A stretch of 7,045 nt of DNA, from the NCBI GenBank assembly GCA_964346135.1, contig CAYFTS010000039.1:1-7045 (forward strand), written 5' to 3'. A model generated the notes under the pieces. It saw only the letters and a program-made list of their open reading frames with translations. It did no database searches and was not told where the DNA came from. Numbering within the stretch: the first letter of the stretch is position 1; each line of letters begins with the position of its first letter. Made by a program: the position numbers and the translations under genes. This document shows positions 1-5,699 of the stretch, piece after piece. Origin of the DNA: B1-G15 sp964346135 (GTDB taxonomy: Archaea > Thermoproteota > Bathyarchaeia > Bathyarchaeales > Bathyarchaeaceae).

Positions 1-1180
1 TATTGAAAAACGTGAGTTTGGGTTTCTCATGTTCAAAGGAAGAGTTATGGTTAGGCATCAGAGCTTCAAGGATGTAGACAGCCTCGCAAAATCTTTGAAA
101 ACACTGGTTCCCTCAGACGGTTACTACTCAAGCGCTTACTATGAAAGACCAGAAGAGAAAATGGAAGAGAAAAACTGGCTGGGCGCTGATCTAATTTTCG
201 ACATAGACGCAGACCACATCCCAACTCCATGCGAAAAAATCCACGACACATGGGTCTGCAGCAACTGTGGCATCGCTGGAAAAGGCGTGCTGCCCGAAAA
301 GTGTCCTGCATGTGGAGAACACAGATTTGACGAGAAAACATGGCCATGCGAAGTTTGTTTGGAATCCGCCAAAAACGAAACAATAAAACTTATAGACATG
401 CTGAAACAAGACTTTGGCTTTTCTCCTAAAGAAACAAAACTGTATTTTTCTGGACACCGAGGATACCATCTCCACGTGGAAAGCGAGGAAATTCAACCAC
501 TTGATTCAATGGCGCGTAAGGAAATAGTTGACTACATTATTGGAATAGGACTCGAAACTGAACTTCACGGGTTGACAAAGAAGAAGCTAGGAGAGGGGAA
601 AGTACGCATACTGACTGGACCTAGCTTAGAAGATCCGGGATGGAGAGGAAGAATCACCCATGGAACCTATGAATTTCTTTCGACAGCCACACCAAGCGAC
701 CTAGAAGAGATAGGATTAGAGAAAAAAGTCATTAAAACGCTTATCGAACATAAAGAGACAAAACTAGAGAGTTGGAAAGAAAAGGTGCCGTGGGGAATCA
801 TAAAGGGCGTGGACGCCTCAAGCTGGATGAAAATAGCTCAACACGGTGCAGAGATGCAGTCAGCAAAAATCGACACTGTGGTAACTACAGACACTCATCG
901 TTTAATAAGGCTCAATAACACGTTGCATGGAAAAACTGGGTTAAAAAAAATTGAGATTCCTATCACCGGCTTCGAGAGTTTTGATCCCTTCAAGAGTGCC
1001 ATAGCCTTTAAAGAAGGCAAATTAAAGATTATTGTGCATGATGCCCCTAAATTTAGGTTGGGAGATCAAACTTATGGTCCATACAAAGATCAGCGAGTTG
1101 AGTTGCCAACTGCGGCAGCGCTCCTACTGCTGTGTAAAGGAATGGCGGAAGTGAAGGAGGATAAATGGAATGTACGATGA
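1..1180 (+). CDS. priS: Archaeal DNA primase catalytic (small) subunit PriS, 5'-truncated by the window edge
   Basis: Catalytic subunit of the archaeo-eukaryotic primase, which works with PriL to make primers at replication forks. The frame is open from base 2 and reads IEKREFGFLMF before the ATG at 29. KREFGF is a conserved primase segment, so that ATG is internal and the true start lies upstream. Numbering from the ATG at 29: the metal-binding pair is D58 and D60 in FDIDADH; a zinc insert follows with Cys 68, 77, 80, 92, 95, 107 and 110; SGHRGYHLHV (141-150) is the conserved SGxRGxH motif; the third catalytic Asp is D288 in VTTDTHRLIR; the nucleotide-binding His is H300 in LHGKTG. The C-terminus (about 346-376) carries a YGPYK...ELP...A segment that resembles the end of the next gene's product. 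The 3' end overlaps gins51 by 11 bp. Identification is firm; about 20 or more N-terminal residues are missing. Confidence 0.96.
   Translation, partial: IEKREFGFLMFKGRVMVRHQSFKDVDSLAKSLKTLVPSDGYYSSAYYERPEEKMEEKNWLGADLIFDIDADHIPTPCEKIHDTWVCSNCGIAGKGVLPEKCPACGEHRFDEKTWPCEVCLESAKNETIKLIDMLKQDFGFSPKETKLYFSGHRGYHLHVESEEIQPLDSMARKEIVDYIIGIGLETELHGLTKKKLGEGKVRILTGPSLEDPGWRGRITHGTYEFLSTATPSDLEEIGLEKKVIKTLIEHKETKLESWKEKVPWGIIKGVDASSWMKIAQHGAEMQSAKIDTVVTTDTHRLIRLNNTLHGKTGLKKIEIPITGFESFDPFKSAIAFKEGKLKIIVHDAPKFRLGDQTYGPYKDQRVELPTAAALLLLCKGMAEVKEDKWNVR
1156..1160 (+). promoter_or_regulatory. Ribosome binding site of gins51, inside priS
   Basis: GGAGG lies within the last codons of priS, 9 nt before the ATG at 1170. 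It selects that ATG over the out-of-frame ATG at 1165 and supports translation of gins51 from the priS message. Confidence 0.8.
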
Positions 1181-1721
1181 GCTTTACGAAGCGTGGAGAA
1201 AGGAAATGGAAAACGAGGAAATTCAGATGCTTCCTAAGGATTTCTATGTTAGGCTGGCTGATTACGTGAGGAAAATGCGAGAAGAGAGTCGAATGTTGGA
1301 CAAGAAAACAACGAGAGCCAAGCTCATGGAACGTGAATTCAAAAACGTGAAGAACCTCACTAAAAAACTCCTTCATCTTCGATACAAAAAATCTTTAGAC
1401 AAGGCTAAAACGGGAAAACCTGTGCCTAAAGACCACTTAACTGAAGAAGAGGAGCGGTTGTACGCGGAAATCCCGCCACTCGCAGAGTCTTATCAGGCGT
1501 TGTTCAAAGAAATTTCCAGAGGACGCCCCCCAGCTAAGAAGAGTGAAAAGAAGGCAAAGGGAATGGTGGTACGGTTTCTCAAAGAGATCCCAGCCATAGT
1601 TGGTGCTGACATGAAAACATATGGACCCTTCAAACCAGAGGATATAGCAACTTTGCCTGTTGAAAACGCTAAGGCTCTTATTAAGCAAGAGGTAGCTGTG
1701 GAAGTGGAAACAAAACCGTAG
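1170..1721 (+). CDS. gins51: GINS complex subunit Gins51 (Sld5/Psf1-type)
   Basis: Archaeal GINS subunit; GINS joins MCM and the GAN/Cdc45-like protein in the replicative helicase and contacts primase. The product has 183 residues. Residues 1-115 are predominantly charged and helical (A domain), including a motif LPKDFYVRLADYVRKM (21-36) and a basic helix ending LLHLRYKK (67-74). A basic linker (118-131, PPAKKSEKKAKG) follows, then a compact C-terminal B domain (132-180) with YGPFKPEDIATLP and A..LIK. The order A then B is that of Sld5/Psf1 rather than Psf2/Psf3, so I call it Gins51. The start is set by GGAGG 9 nt upstream. It overlaps priS by 11 bp, and adjacency to priS is familiar in archaea. 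No partner Gins23 gene is visible here; some archaea lack it and use a Gins51 homotetramer. Confidence 0.9.
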   Translation: MYDELYEAWRKEMENEEIQMLPKDFYVRLADYVRKMREESRMLDKKTTRAKLMEREFKNVKNLTKKLLHLRYKKSLDKAKTGKPVPKDHLTEEEERLYAEIPPLAESYQALFKEISRGRPPAKKSEKKAKGMVVRFLKEIPAIVGADMKTYGPFKPEDIATLPVENAKALIKQEVAVEVETKP

Positions 1722-1759
1722 GCTCAGATATTCTATTTTATTCAAATTAACCGACCACA

Positions 1760-1784
1760 GTTAAGTGGCAGAGACCACATTAAC
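1760..1784 (+). repeat. Intergenic hairpin between gins51 and the slipin gene
   Basis: GTTAAGTGG (1760-1768) pairs with CCACATTAAC (1775-1784), 9 bp with one bulged A and a 6-nt loop. The segment GACCACAGTTAA just upstream (1753-1764) is nearly repeated as GACCACATTAAC (1773-1784), so the same GTGG can pair with CCAC on either side. No T-run follows, so it is not a standard terminator. The T-rich stretch at 1730-1741 could end gins51 transcripts or act as a weak TATA element for the slipin gene; in the second case the hairpin would sit in the slipin 5' leader. Confidence 0.45.
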
Positions 1785-1828
1785 ATCAAAAGAGAGAAAT
1801 AGGTATTGGTAGACAGTGGTAATATGAA

Positions 1829-1836
1829 GGAGGTGA
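1829..1836 (+). promoter_or_regulatory. Ribosome binding site deciding the slipin start
   Basis: GGAGGTGA is a full anti-Shine-Dalgarno match. It ends 9 nt before the ATG at 1846 but only 3 nt before the in-frame TTG at 1840, so the ATG is preferred. Confidence 0.8.
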
Positions 1837-1845
1837 GTTTTGGGA

Positions 1846-2781
1846 ATGAGTGAAACTGTGAAAGTTGACACTGTGAGTAAAGGTGAAGAATATTCGGGTT
1901 CTCCCGCTCCATTTGCGGTTTTCTTAGTTTTATTTCTACTGTTTCTAGTGTTAACTATTCTTGCTATTCCGTTTCCTGGTTTGGCTGCTTTGTTTGGTCT
2001 TATCGCATTCGTTTCCCTGGTGTTCTTGCCGTTTACCGTGGCGATTAATAAGGAGTGGGAAGAAGCGATTGTATTGCGTTTCGGCAAGTTCCAGAGACTT
2101 GTAGGTTCTGGTTTCTTCTTTAAGTGGCCGTTTGCGGAGAGTTTCATAAAGCAGGATAAGCGAATTATCACTTTGGATGTTTCGCGACAGGAGGTTATGA
2201 CTAAAGATAACATCAGCGTGAGTGTTGACGCAGTGGTATTCATGAAAGTGGTGAATACCAAGGACAGCCTTGTTAACATTCAGAACGTATGGAACAGCGT
2301 AATGAAGTATGCACAAACGACAATGCGGGATGTCGTAGGGGATGTGGAGTTAGATGAATTATTGGCACGGCGAGATGAAATTGCGAATAAAATTGAAAAG
2401 ATTGTGGAGAGGGAAACAAGGGATTGGGGGGTAGATATTATTTCAGTGAATTTACAGACTGTGGAGTTGCCTGAGGACATGAAACGCGTGATTGCACGAC
2501 AGGCTGAAGCTGAGCGAGAGAAGCGAGCGGTAATTATTAAGAGTGAAGGTGAGTTAACTGCAGCTGAAAATTTGGAGAATGCAGTGAAAAAGATGAGTAG
2601 ACGAGCGATGTATTTGCGTACATTGTCAAGCTTAGAGGATATTAGTTATGACCAAAGTAATACGATTATATTTGCGATTCCAATGGACATGGTGAAGGGA
2701 GAGATTTTGGGGATGGCGGCGTTTGCTGGTGCAAACAAGGCGGCAAAGACTACACACCAAAGGAAAGAGGAGACAAAATAA
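1846..2781 (+). CDS. Slipin (stomatin-family SPFH/band 7 membrane protein)
   Basis: A 311-residue SPFH protein. Such proteins oligomerise on membranes and organise lipid or protease-containing microdomains; the exact role here is unknown. An N-terminal polar stretch (1-20) precedes two hydrophobic segments (about 22-42 and 44-66). The band 7 domain runs from about 68 to 220, with EEAIVLRFGKFQRLVGSGFF, the RIITLDVSRQEVMTKDNISV strand region and a WGVDIISVNLQTVELPEDM block typical of slipins. A charged helix rich in A, E, R and K (REKRAVIIKSEGELTAAENL, 224-243) forms the usual coiled coil. The ATG at 1846 fits the GGAGGTGA; a TTG at 1840 would add two residues. Tandem stops TAA TAG end it. Slipin genes often pair with an NfeD-like partner, but none adjoins this one. 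Arginine codons are mostly CGN, unlike nearby genes. Confidence 0.93.
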   Translation: MSETVKVDTVSKGEEYSGSPAPFAVFLVLFLLFLVLTILAIPFPGLAALFGLIAFVSLVFLPFTVAINKEWEEAIVLRFGKFQRLVGSGFFFKWPFAESFIKQDKRIITLDVSRQEVMTKDNISVSVDAVVFMKVVNTKDSLVNIQNVWNSVMKYAQTTMRDVVGDVELDELLARRDEIANKIEKIVERETRDWGVDIISVNLQTVELPEDMKRVIARQAEAEREKRAVIIKSEGELTAAENLENAVKKMSRRAMYLRTLSSLEDISYDQSNTIIFAIPMDMVKGEILGMAAFAGANKAAKTTHQRKEETK

Positions 2782-2856
2782 TAGCCAAACTAGCAGACGA
2801 ACATAACTGAGATGAAACACCCACTCTTTTAGCTACGCGCGCTTGCGAACTGAGTT

Positions 2857-2864
2857 CTATAAGA
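2857..2864 (+). promoter_or_regulatory. Possible TATA box for the tandem-RHH-like gene
   Basis: CTATAAGA lies about 60 nt before the start codon, predicting transcription from about 2884-2888, right at the left arm of the inverted repeat at 2888. The T-rich surroundings also suit a terminator of the upstream gene, so this call is tentative. Confidence 0.35.
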
Positions 2865-2887
2865 TTTTTTCATAGGGGTTTTTATTT
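2865..2887 (+). terminator. T-run terminator after the slipin gene
   Basis: Two T-runs (six Ts at 2865-2870, five at 2879-2883, then ATTT) follow the slipin stop by about 85 nt. Archaeal RNA polymerase terminates at such U-rich tracts without needing a hairpin. The region overlaps the likely promoter of the next gene. Confidence 0.45.
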
Positions 2888-2921
2888 CACCCACATGAAT
2901 GATAAGTTATGTAGGTGGGTG
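2888..2921 (+). repeat. Inverted repeat across the start region of the small RHH-like gene
   Basis: CACCCAC (2888-2894) and GTGGGTG (2915-2921) are perfect 7-bp complements 20 nt apart. The right arm contains the only Shine-Dalgarno-like match (AGGTG, 2913-2917) and the alternative GTG start. It could be a DNA operator for the encoded RHH-like protein, or an RNA hairpin that hides the ribosome binding site. Confidence 0.5.
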
Positions 2922-2923
2922 GT

Positions 2924-3259
2924 TTGAGTAAGCTCTATATCAGAATTCAGCTTGAAGGTGAGCTCGCTCGAATTTTCGAATTTATCAAGGAAGCTCATAA
3001 ACTCAAAACAAACGATGAACTCTTACAAACTTTGATTGCTGAAGACGTGAGATGCTTCGGAAACACAATAGAAATCCCAATATCCAAAGAAGGCTACCAA
3101 CAAATCTGGAGACTCATAAAAGAGTTTAATTTGGACTACTCATCAGTTGAAGAGTTTGTAGAAGAAACTTTCATAGACATGCTAAAGCTAAGTTGGAAAG
3201 CATTTGATCAAGTTAATACGGAGATGCCTCAGAAAAAGACTTTTGCCTACATCGTATAA
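2924..3259 (+). CDS. Small protein with two ribbon-helix-helix-like units (unrecognised family)
   Basis: I do not recognise this 111-residue protein. Residues 2-43 read as a short strand (KLYIRIQL), a helix (ELARIFEFIKEAHKL) and a second helix (NDELLQTLIAEDVR), the pattern of a ribbon-helix-helix DNA-binding unit. Residues 47-88 repeat the pattern: strand TIEIPI, helix YQQIWRLIKEFNL, helix SVEEFVEETFIDMLK. IKE recurs at the same place in both units. The last 20 residues are a basic/aromatic tail. The TTG at 2924 follows AGGTG by 6 nt; a GTG at 2915 would add three residues and suit a leaderless message. It is monocistronic between T-rich DNA and the ribosomal operon promoter. A role as a transcription regulator is an inference; the second half is more acidic and might serve only for dimerisation. 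That the gene is real is likely: it has a sensible protein composition and no competing frame. Confidence 0.72.
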   Translation: MSKLYIRIQLEGELARIFEFIKEAHKLKTNDELLQTLIAEDVRCFGNTIEIPISKEGYQQIWRLIKEFNLDYSSVEEFVEETFIDMLKLSWKAFDQVNTEMPQKKTFAYIV

Positions 3260-3314
3260 ACATACACGCCCATCATCATTCGCGTTCTTTACATTTGTTC
3301 CATTTAAACTGGGT

Positions 3315-3326
3315 AAAGTATATAAT
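3315..3326 (+). promoter_or_regulatory. Promoter of the rpl44e-rps27e-aif2a-nop10-PAC2 operon
   Basis: AAAGTATATAAT combines a purine-rich BRE-like start with a strong TATATAA box (3319-3325). Initiation about 25 nt downstream, near 3347, gives a leader of roughly 18 nt before the ATG at 3365. The position argues against an upstream TTG at 3326 as a start codon. Confidence 0.75.
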
Positions 3327-3364
3327 TGAGCTATCTGTTCTATACCGAAACGGCAGTGAACAAG

Positions 3365-3640
3365 ATGAGGATGCCTAAAGAAATCGCCACATACTGTCCA
3401 AAGTGCAAGGCACATCAAACTCACACAGTTTCCTTATACAAAACTGGAAAAAGAAGAACTCTAGCTAAAGGTGAACGCCACCACAAACGAGAAAAAAGCG
3501 GATACGGTGGACAAAAATATTCGCTTCAACAAAAATTCTCTAAAACAACGAAAAAACAAACGTTGAGACTTAAATGCAAAACCTGCGGCTACACACAACA
3601 GAAAAATGCGATGCGCCTTAAAAAGCTAACAATTGAGTAG
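3365..3640 (+). CDS. rpl44e: Large ribosomal subunit protein L44e
   Basis: A 91-residue protein of the large ribosomal subunit, found in archaea and eukaryotes, near the E site. It begins MRMPKEIATYCPKC, the characteristic N-terminus, with zinc-binding Cys 11 and 14 paired with Cys 71 and 74 (CKTCGYTQQK). The middle (25-65) is very basic and ends in the KFSK...KK segment that contacts rRNA. Length matches the family (about 90-95 residues). I chose the ATG at 3365: the family commonly has two residues before MPK, and the more upstream TTG lies in the promoter. First gene of the operon; its stop merges with the next gene's ribosome binding site. Confidence 0.95.
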   Translation: MRMPKEIATYCPKCKAHQTHTVSLYKTGKRRTLAKGERHHKREKSGYGGQKYSLQQKFSKTTKKQTLRLKCKTCGYTQQKNAMRLKKLTIE

Positions 3641-3647
3641 GAGGAGG
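3640..3647 (+). promoter_or_regulatory. Ribosome binding site of rps27e
   Basis: GGAGGAGG begins on the last base of the rpl44e stop codon and ends 9 nt before the ATG at 3657. It rules out the in-frame TTG at 3633, which lies upstream of it. Confidence 0.8.
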
Positions 3648-3656
3648 AAAAAAGAA

Positions 3657-3854
3657 ATGAGCGAATGGGAAAAACTCATTCCAAGACCTAAAAGCAAGTT
3701 TCTCCGAGTGAAGTGCCCGGACTGTGGAAACGAACAGATCATTTTCAGTCACGCTACAAGCGTTGTTCATTGTAACGTTTGTGAAGCGACGCTTGCCGAG
3801 CCTTCGGGAGGAAAAGCTTCAATCAAAGGAGAGATCATCGCCGAACTGGATTAA
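3657..3854 (+). CDS. rps27e: Small ribosomal subunit protein S27e
   Basis: A 65-residue zinc-ribbon protein of the 30S subunit. The motif FLRVKCPDCGNEQIIFSHA leads to CNVC, giving Cys 20, 23, 39 and 42 as the zinc ligands, followed by the usual LAEPSGGKA segment and an acidic C-terminus. Length is typical for archaeal S27e. It sits 16 nt after rpl44e and 22 nt before the aIF2-alpha gene, the conserved archaeal order. The ATG at 3657 has a strong GGAGGAGG. Confidence 0.96.
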   Translation: MSEWEKLIPRPKSKFLRVKCPDCGNEQIIFSHATSVVHCNVCEATLAEPSGGKASIKGEIIAELD

Positions 3855-3864
3855 AAAACTAGAT

Positions 3865-3872
3865 GGAGGAGG
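3865..3872 (+). promoter_or_regulatory. Ribosome binding site of the aIF2-alpha gene
   Basis: GGAGGAGG lies 4 nt before the ATG at 3877. It is closer than usual, but the resulting N-terminus MIVRKPEFP matches the family. The frame is open well upstream, overlapping rps27e, by chance. Confidence 0.7.
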
Positions 3873-3876
3873 AACG

Positions 3877-4668
3877 ATGATAGTTAGAAAGCCAGAGTTT
3901 CCAGAAGTAGGCGATCTCGTAATTGCCACCATCAAAAGCATAACAAGTTACGGCGCGTACGTCGTGTTAGATGAGTATGGTAAAGAGGGGTTGCTACACA
4001 TTTCCGAGGTTTCCTCGGGATGGGTCAGAAACATTCGCAGTTTTGTACGTGAAGGACAAAAAGTTGTTTTGAAGGTTCTAAGAGTTAACAGAGAAAAAGG
4101 GCATGTAGACCTTTCACTCAGAAGGGTTACAAAACACGACAAGAGAGAGAAAATTCTTGTTTGGAAAAGAGAACGAAAGGCGGAAAGTCTGCTACGGAGC
4201 GTTTCTAAGAAATCAAAAATGCCCGTTAAGGAAATTTATGAAAAAGTCGGCTCCATAATTGAAGAAGCTTTTGGAGGCTTGTATGAAGGTCTGGAAAAAA
4301 CCGCGAGAGAGGGAGTGGATGTTCTATTAGAGATAGGCGTACCAAAAGAAATTGCAACTGCAATTGCTGAAGTTGCAAAAGAAAAGATCAAAATATCCAT
4401 GGTAAAGATAAAGGGAACGTTAGAACTTCAGTGCACAAAGCCTAATGGGGTAGTACTCATTCAAGAAAGTTTGTTAAACGCTCAGAAAATCGAAAAGCCC
4501 AGAGGAACTATGGTTCATGTCTACGTTATATCACCACCGAAATACCGCATTGAAGTATTAGCGGAAGATTACAGGGAAGCAGAAAAACTCTTAGAGAAGG
4601 CTAGTAAAACCGCCTTAAACCACATAACAAACGTCGGAGGACAAGGCGCATTCAAAAGGGAAAAATAA
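3877..4668 (+). CDS. aif2a: Translation initiation factor aIF2 subunit alpha
   Basis: Alpha subunit of the aIF2 heterotrimer, which carries initiator Met-tRNA to the small subunit and protects mRNA 5' ends in some archaea. The 263-residue product matches the family length (about 260-275). Residues 10-84 form an S1 OB-fold domain with VGDLVIATIKSITSYGAYV, LLHISEVS and HVDLSLRRV. A helical domain follows (about 85-170, KREKILVWKRERKAE then VKEIYEKVG). The C-terminal alpha-beta domain (about 173-263) binds aIF2-gamma. The loop 44-56 (EVSSGWVRNIRSF) corresponds to the region of the regulatory serine of eukaryotic eIF2-alpha; serines 46, 47 and 55 are present, but whether any is phosphorylated cannot be read from sequence. 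Its stop overlaps the nop10 start by one base (TAATG), implying translational coupling. Confidence 0.96.
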   Translation: MIVRKPEFPEVGDLVIATIKSITSYGAYVVLDEYGKEGLLHISEVSSGWVRNIRSFVREGQKVVLKVLRVNREKGHVDLSLRRVTKHDKREKILVWKRERKAESLLRSVSKKSKMPVKEIYEKVGSIIEEAFGGLYEGLEKTAREGVDVLLEIGVPKEIATAIAEVAKEKIKISMVKIKGTLELQCTKPNGVVLIQESLLNAQKIEKPRGTMVHVYVISPPKYRIEVLAEDYREAEKLLEKASKTALNHITNVGGQGAFKREK

Positions 4669-4823
4669 TGGTTTGGTTGCTTAGGAAATGTGTACAATGC
4701 AAAAAATATACATTAAATCAACAAAAATGTCCACATTGCGGAGGAAAGGTGCACATACCTCACCCAGCCAAATTTTCTCCAGACGATAAATACGCAAAAT
4801 ACAGGGTAGCGACGAGGAGTTGA
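4668..4823 (+). CDS. nop10: H/ACA ribonucleoprotein protein Nop10
   Basis: A 51-residue core protein of the H/ACA snoRNP-type complex, which binds the pseudouridine synthase Cbf5 and helps place the target uridine for rRNA modification. The N-terminal zinc ribbon uses Cys 8, 11, 21 and 24 (CVQC and CPHC). The C-terminal part carries the hallmark HPAKFSPDDKYAKYR (32-46). The start is the ATG that shares its A with the aIF2-alpha stop; the stop lies 7 nt before the next gene. Length is typical of archaeal Nop10 (50-60 residues). Confidence 0.95.
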   Translation: MVWLLRKCVQCKKYTLNQQKCPHCGGKVHIPHPAKFSPDDKYAKYRVATRS

Positions 4824-4830
4824 AGTTAAG

Positions 4831-5604
4831 ATGGAAAAAACAATCATTAAGAAAAAAATGGAGATCAAGTTGAAGAATCCCGTTTTAATAGAGGGATTCC
4901 CTGGATTGGGAATGGTTGGAAGAATAGCCGCACGATATCTCATAAAGCAGTTGAAAGCGAAAAAACTTGCAGATTTATTTTCCCCTCACTTTCCCTACTA
5001 TGTTCTTGTCAACAAAAAAGGAAGCGTCAGACTCTTACGCGGAGAATTTTACTTCTGGAAAAACAAGAATGGAAAGAATGACCTCTTACTCTTAACTGGA
5101 GACCAACAAGCACAGACAATTGAGGGACAGTATGATGTGGCTAGTTGCATACTGGACTTCGCTGAAGAATGCGGTGTAAAGATGATTATCACAATTGGAG
5201 GATACCGTCAAGAGACCGAAGACACTCCAAAAGTGGTAACAGTATCCACCAACCCTGAGCTTCTAAATAAAGCATTGCAGGCAGAGGCAGTAGCAAGTCC
5301 CGCAGGAAACCCTATCGTAGGAACAGCGGGTCTGCTTCTAGGCTTAGCTAGATTCAGAAACATAGGTGCTCTTTGTCTGTTGGGGGAAACCCGAGGCTAT
5401 TTGCGAGACCCAAAGTCGGCGAAAAGTGTTCTCAGTGTTCTGCAAAAAATACTGGGCATCAAACTGGATTTAAGTGGACTGGAAGGAGAGATCAATAAGA
5501 CCAACGAAATAATGGAGAAAATGCGGGAAATCGAGGAGCGAAGAGAAACGTACGCACATAAAACGCGTCAAATGGAAGAGGAACGAATTACATATATTTC
5601 ATGA
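4831..5604 (+). CDS. PAC2-family protein (proteasome assembly chaperone-like, PbaB type)
   Basis: A 257-residue protein of the PAC2 family. Archaeal members (PbaA/PbaB) resemble eukaryotic proteasome assembly chaperones; the precise task of this operon-linked member is not settled. Visible family signatures are LIEGFPGLGMVGRIAARYLI (19-38) with its glycine-rich turn, a strand-rich centre with LLLLTGDQQ (84-92), IITIGGYRQE (119-128), and a conserved block GNPIVGTAGLLLGLA (159-173) then LLGETRGYLRDPKSA (183-197). Residues 215-252 are a charged helix, probably a coiled coil (EINKTNEIMEKMREIEERRE), ending TYIS. No signal peptide is seen, so it is likely cytosolic. Last gene of the operon, 7 nt after nop10. 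Co-occurrence with aIF2-alpha and nop10 is widely conserved in archaea. Confidence 0.9.
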   Translation: MEKTIIKKKMEIKLKNPVLIEGFPGLGMVGRIAARYLIKQLKAKKLADLFSPHFPYYVLVNKKGSVRLLRGEFYFWKNKNGKNDLLLLTGDQQAQTIEGQYDVASCILDFAEECGVKMIITIGGYRQETEDTPKVVTVSTNPELLNKALQAEAVASPAGNPIVGTAGLLLGLARFRNIGALCLLGETRGYLRDPKSAKSVLSVLQKILGIKLDLSGLEGEINKTNEIMEKMREIEERRETYAHKTRQMEEERITYIS

Positions 5605-5675
5605 GTTGCATTTTCAAATTCAGAGCCTGATTCAGAAAATTCGATATAATCTATTAGAAACTTCTTCTAACCATT

Positions 5676-5683
5676 AAATTTTT
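5676..5683. terminator. Possible bidirectional terminator between convergent genes
   Basis: AAATTTTT lies between the convergent ends at 5604 and 5700 and gives an A/T tract on both strands; the plus strand has five Ts for the operon, and the minus strand has CTCTTTTC (5686-5693) then AAAAATTT. The rest of 5605-5699 holds a small CTGATTCAG palindrome and no gene. Confidence 0.4.
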
Positions 5684-5699
5684 GAAAAGAGTAAATGAG

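Noticed and set aside
1761..2279. Long minus-strand frame opposite the slipin gene
   Set aside because: It is a shadow of the SPFH gene, Ser/Thr-rich with no recognisable motif, whereas the plus-strand product is an unmistakable slipin.
2805..2855. Possible C/D box guide RNA (GATGAA followed later by CTGA)
   Set aside because: Box C is incomplete, no internal D'/C' pair has normal spacing, and no terminal stem forms; short motifs like these occur by chance.
3326..3364. Upstream TTG start for L44e
   Set aside because: It lies on the TATA box of the operon and upstream of the expected transcription start; the ATG at 3365 gives the family's usual N-terminus.
3724..3876. Upstream extension of the aIF2-alpha frame
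   Set aside because: It overlaps rps27e in another frame. The ATG at 3877 has GGAGGAGG before it and gives the standard family N-terminus and length.
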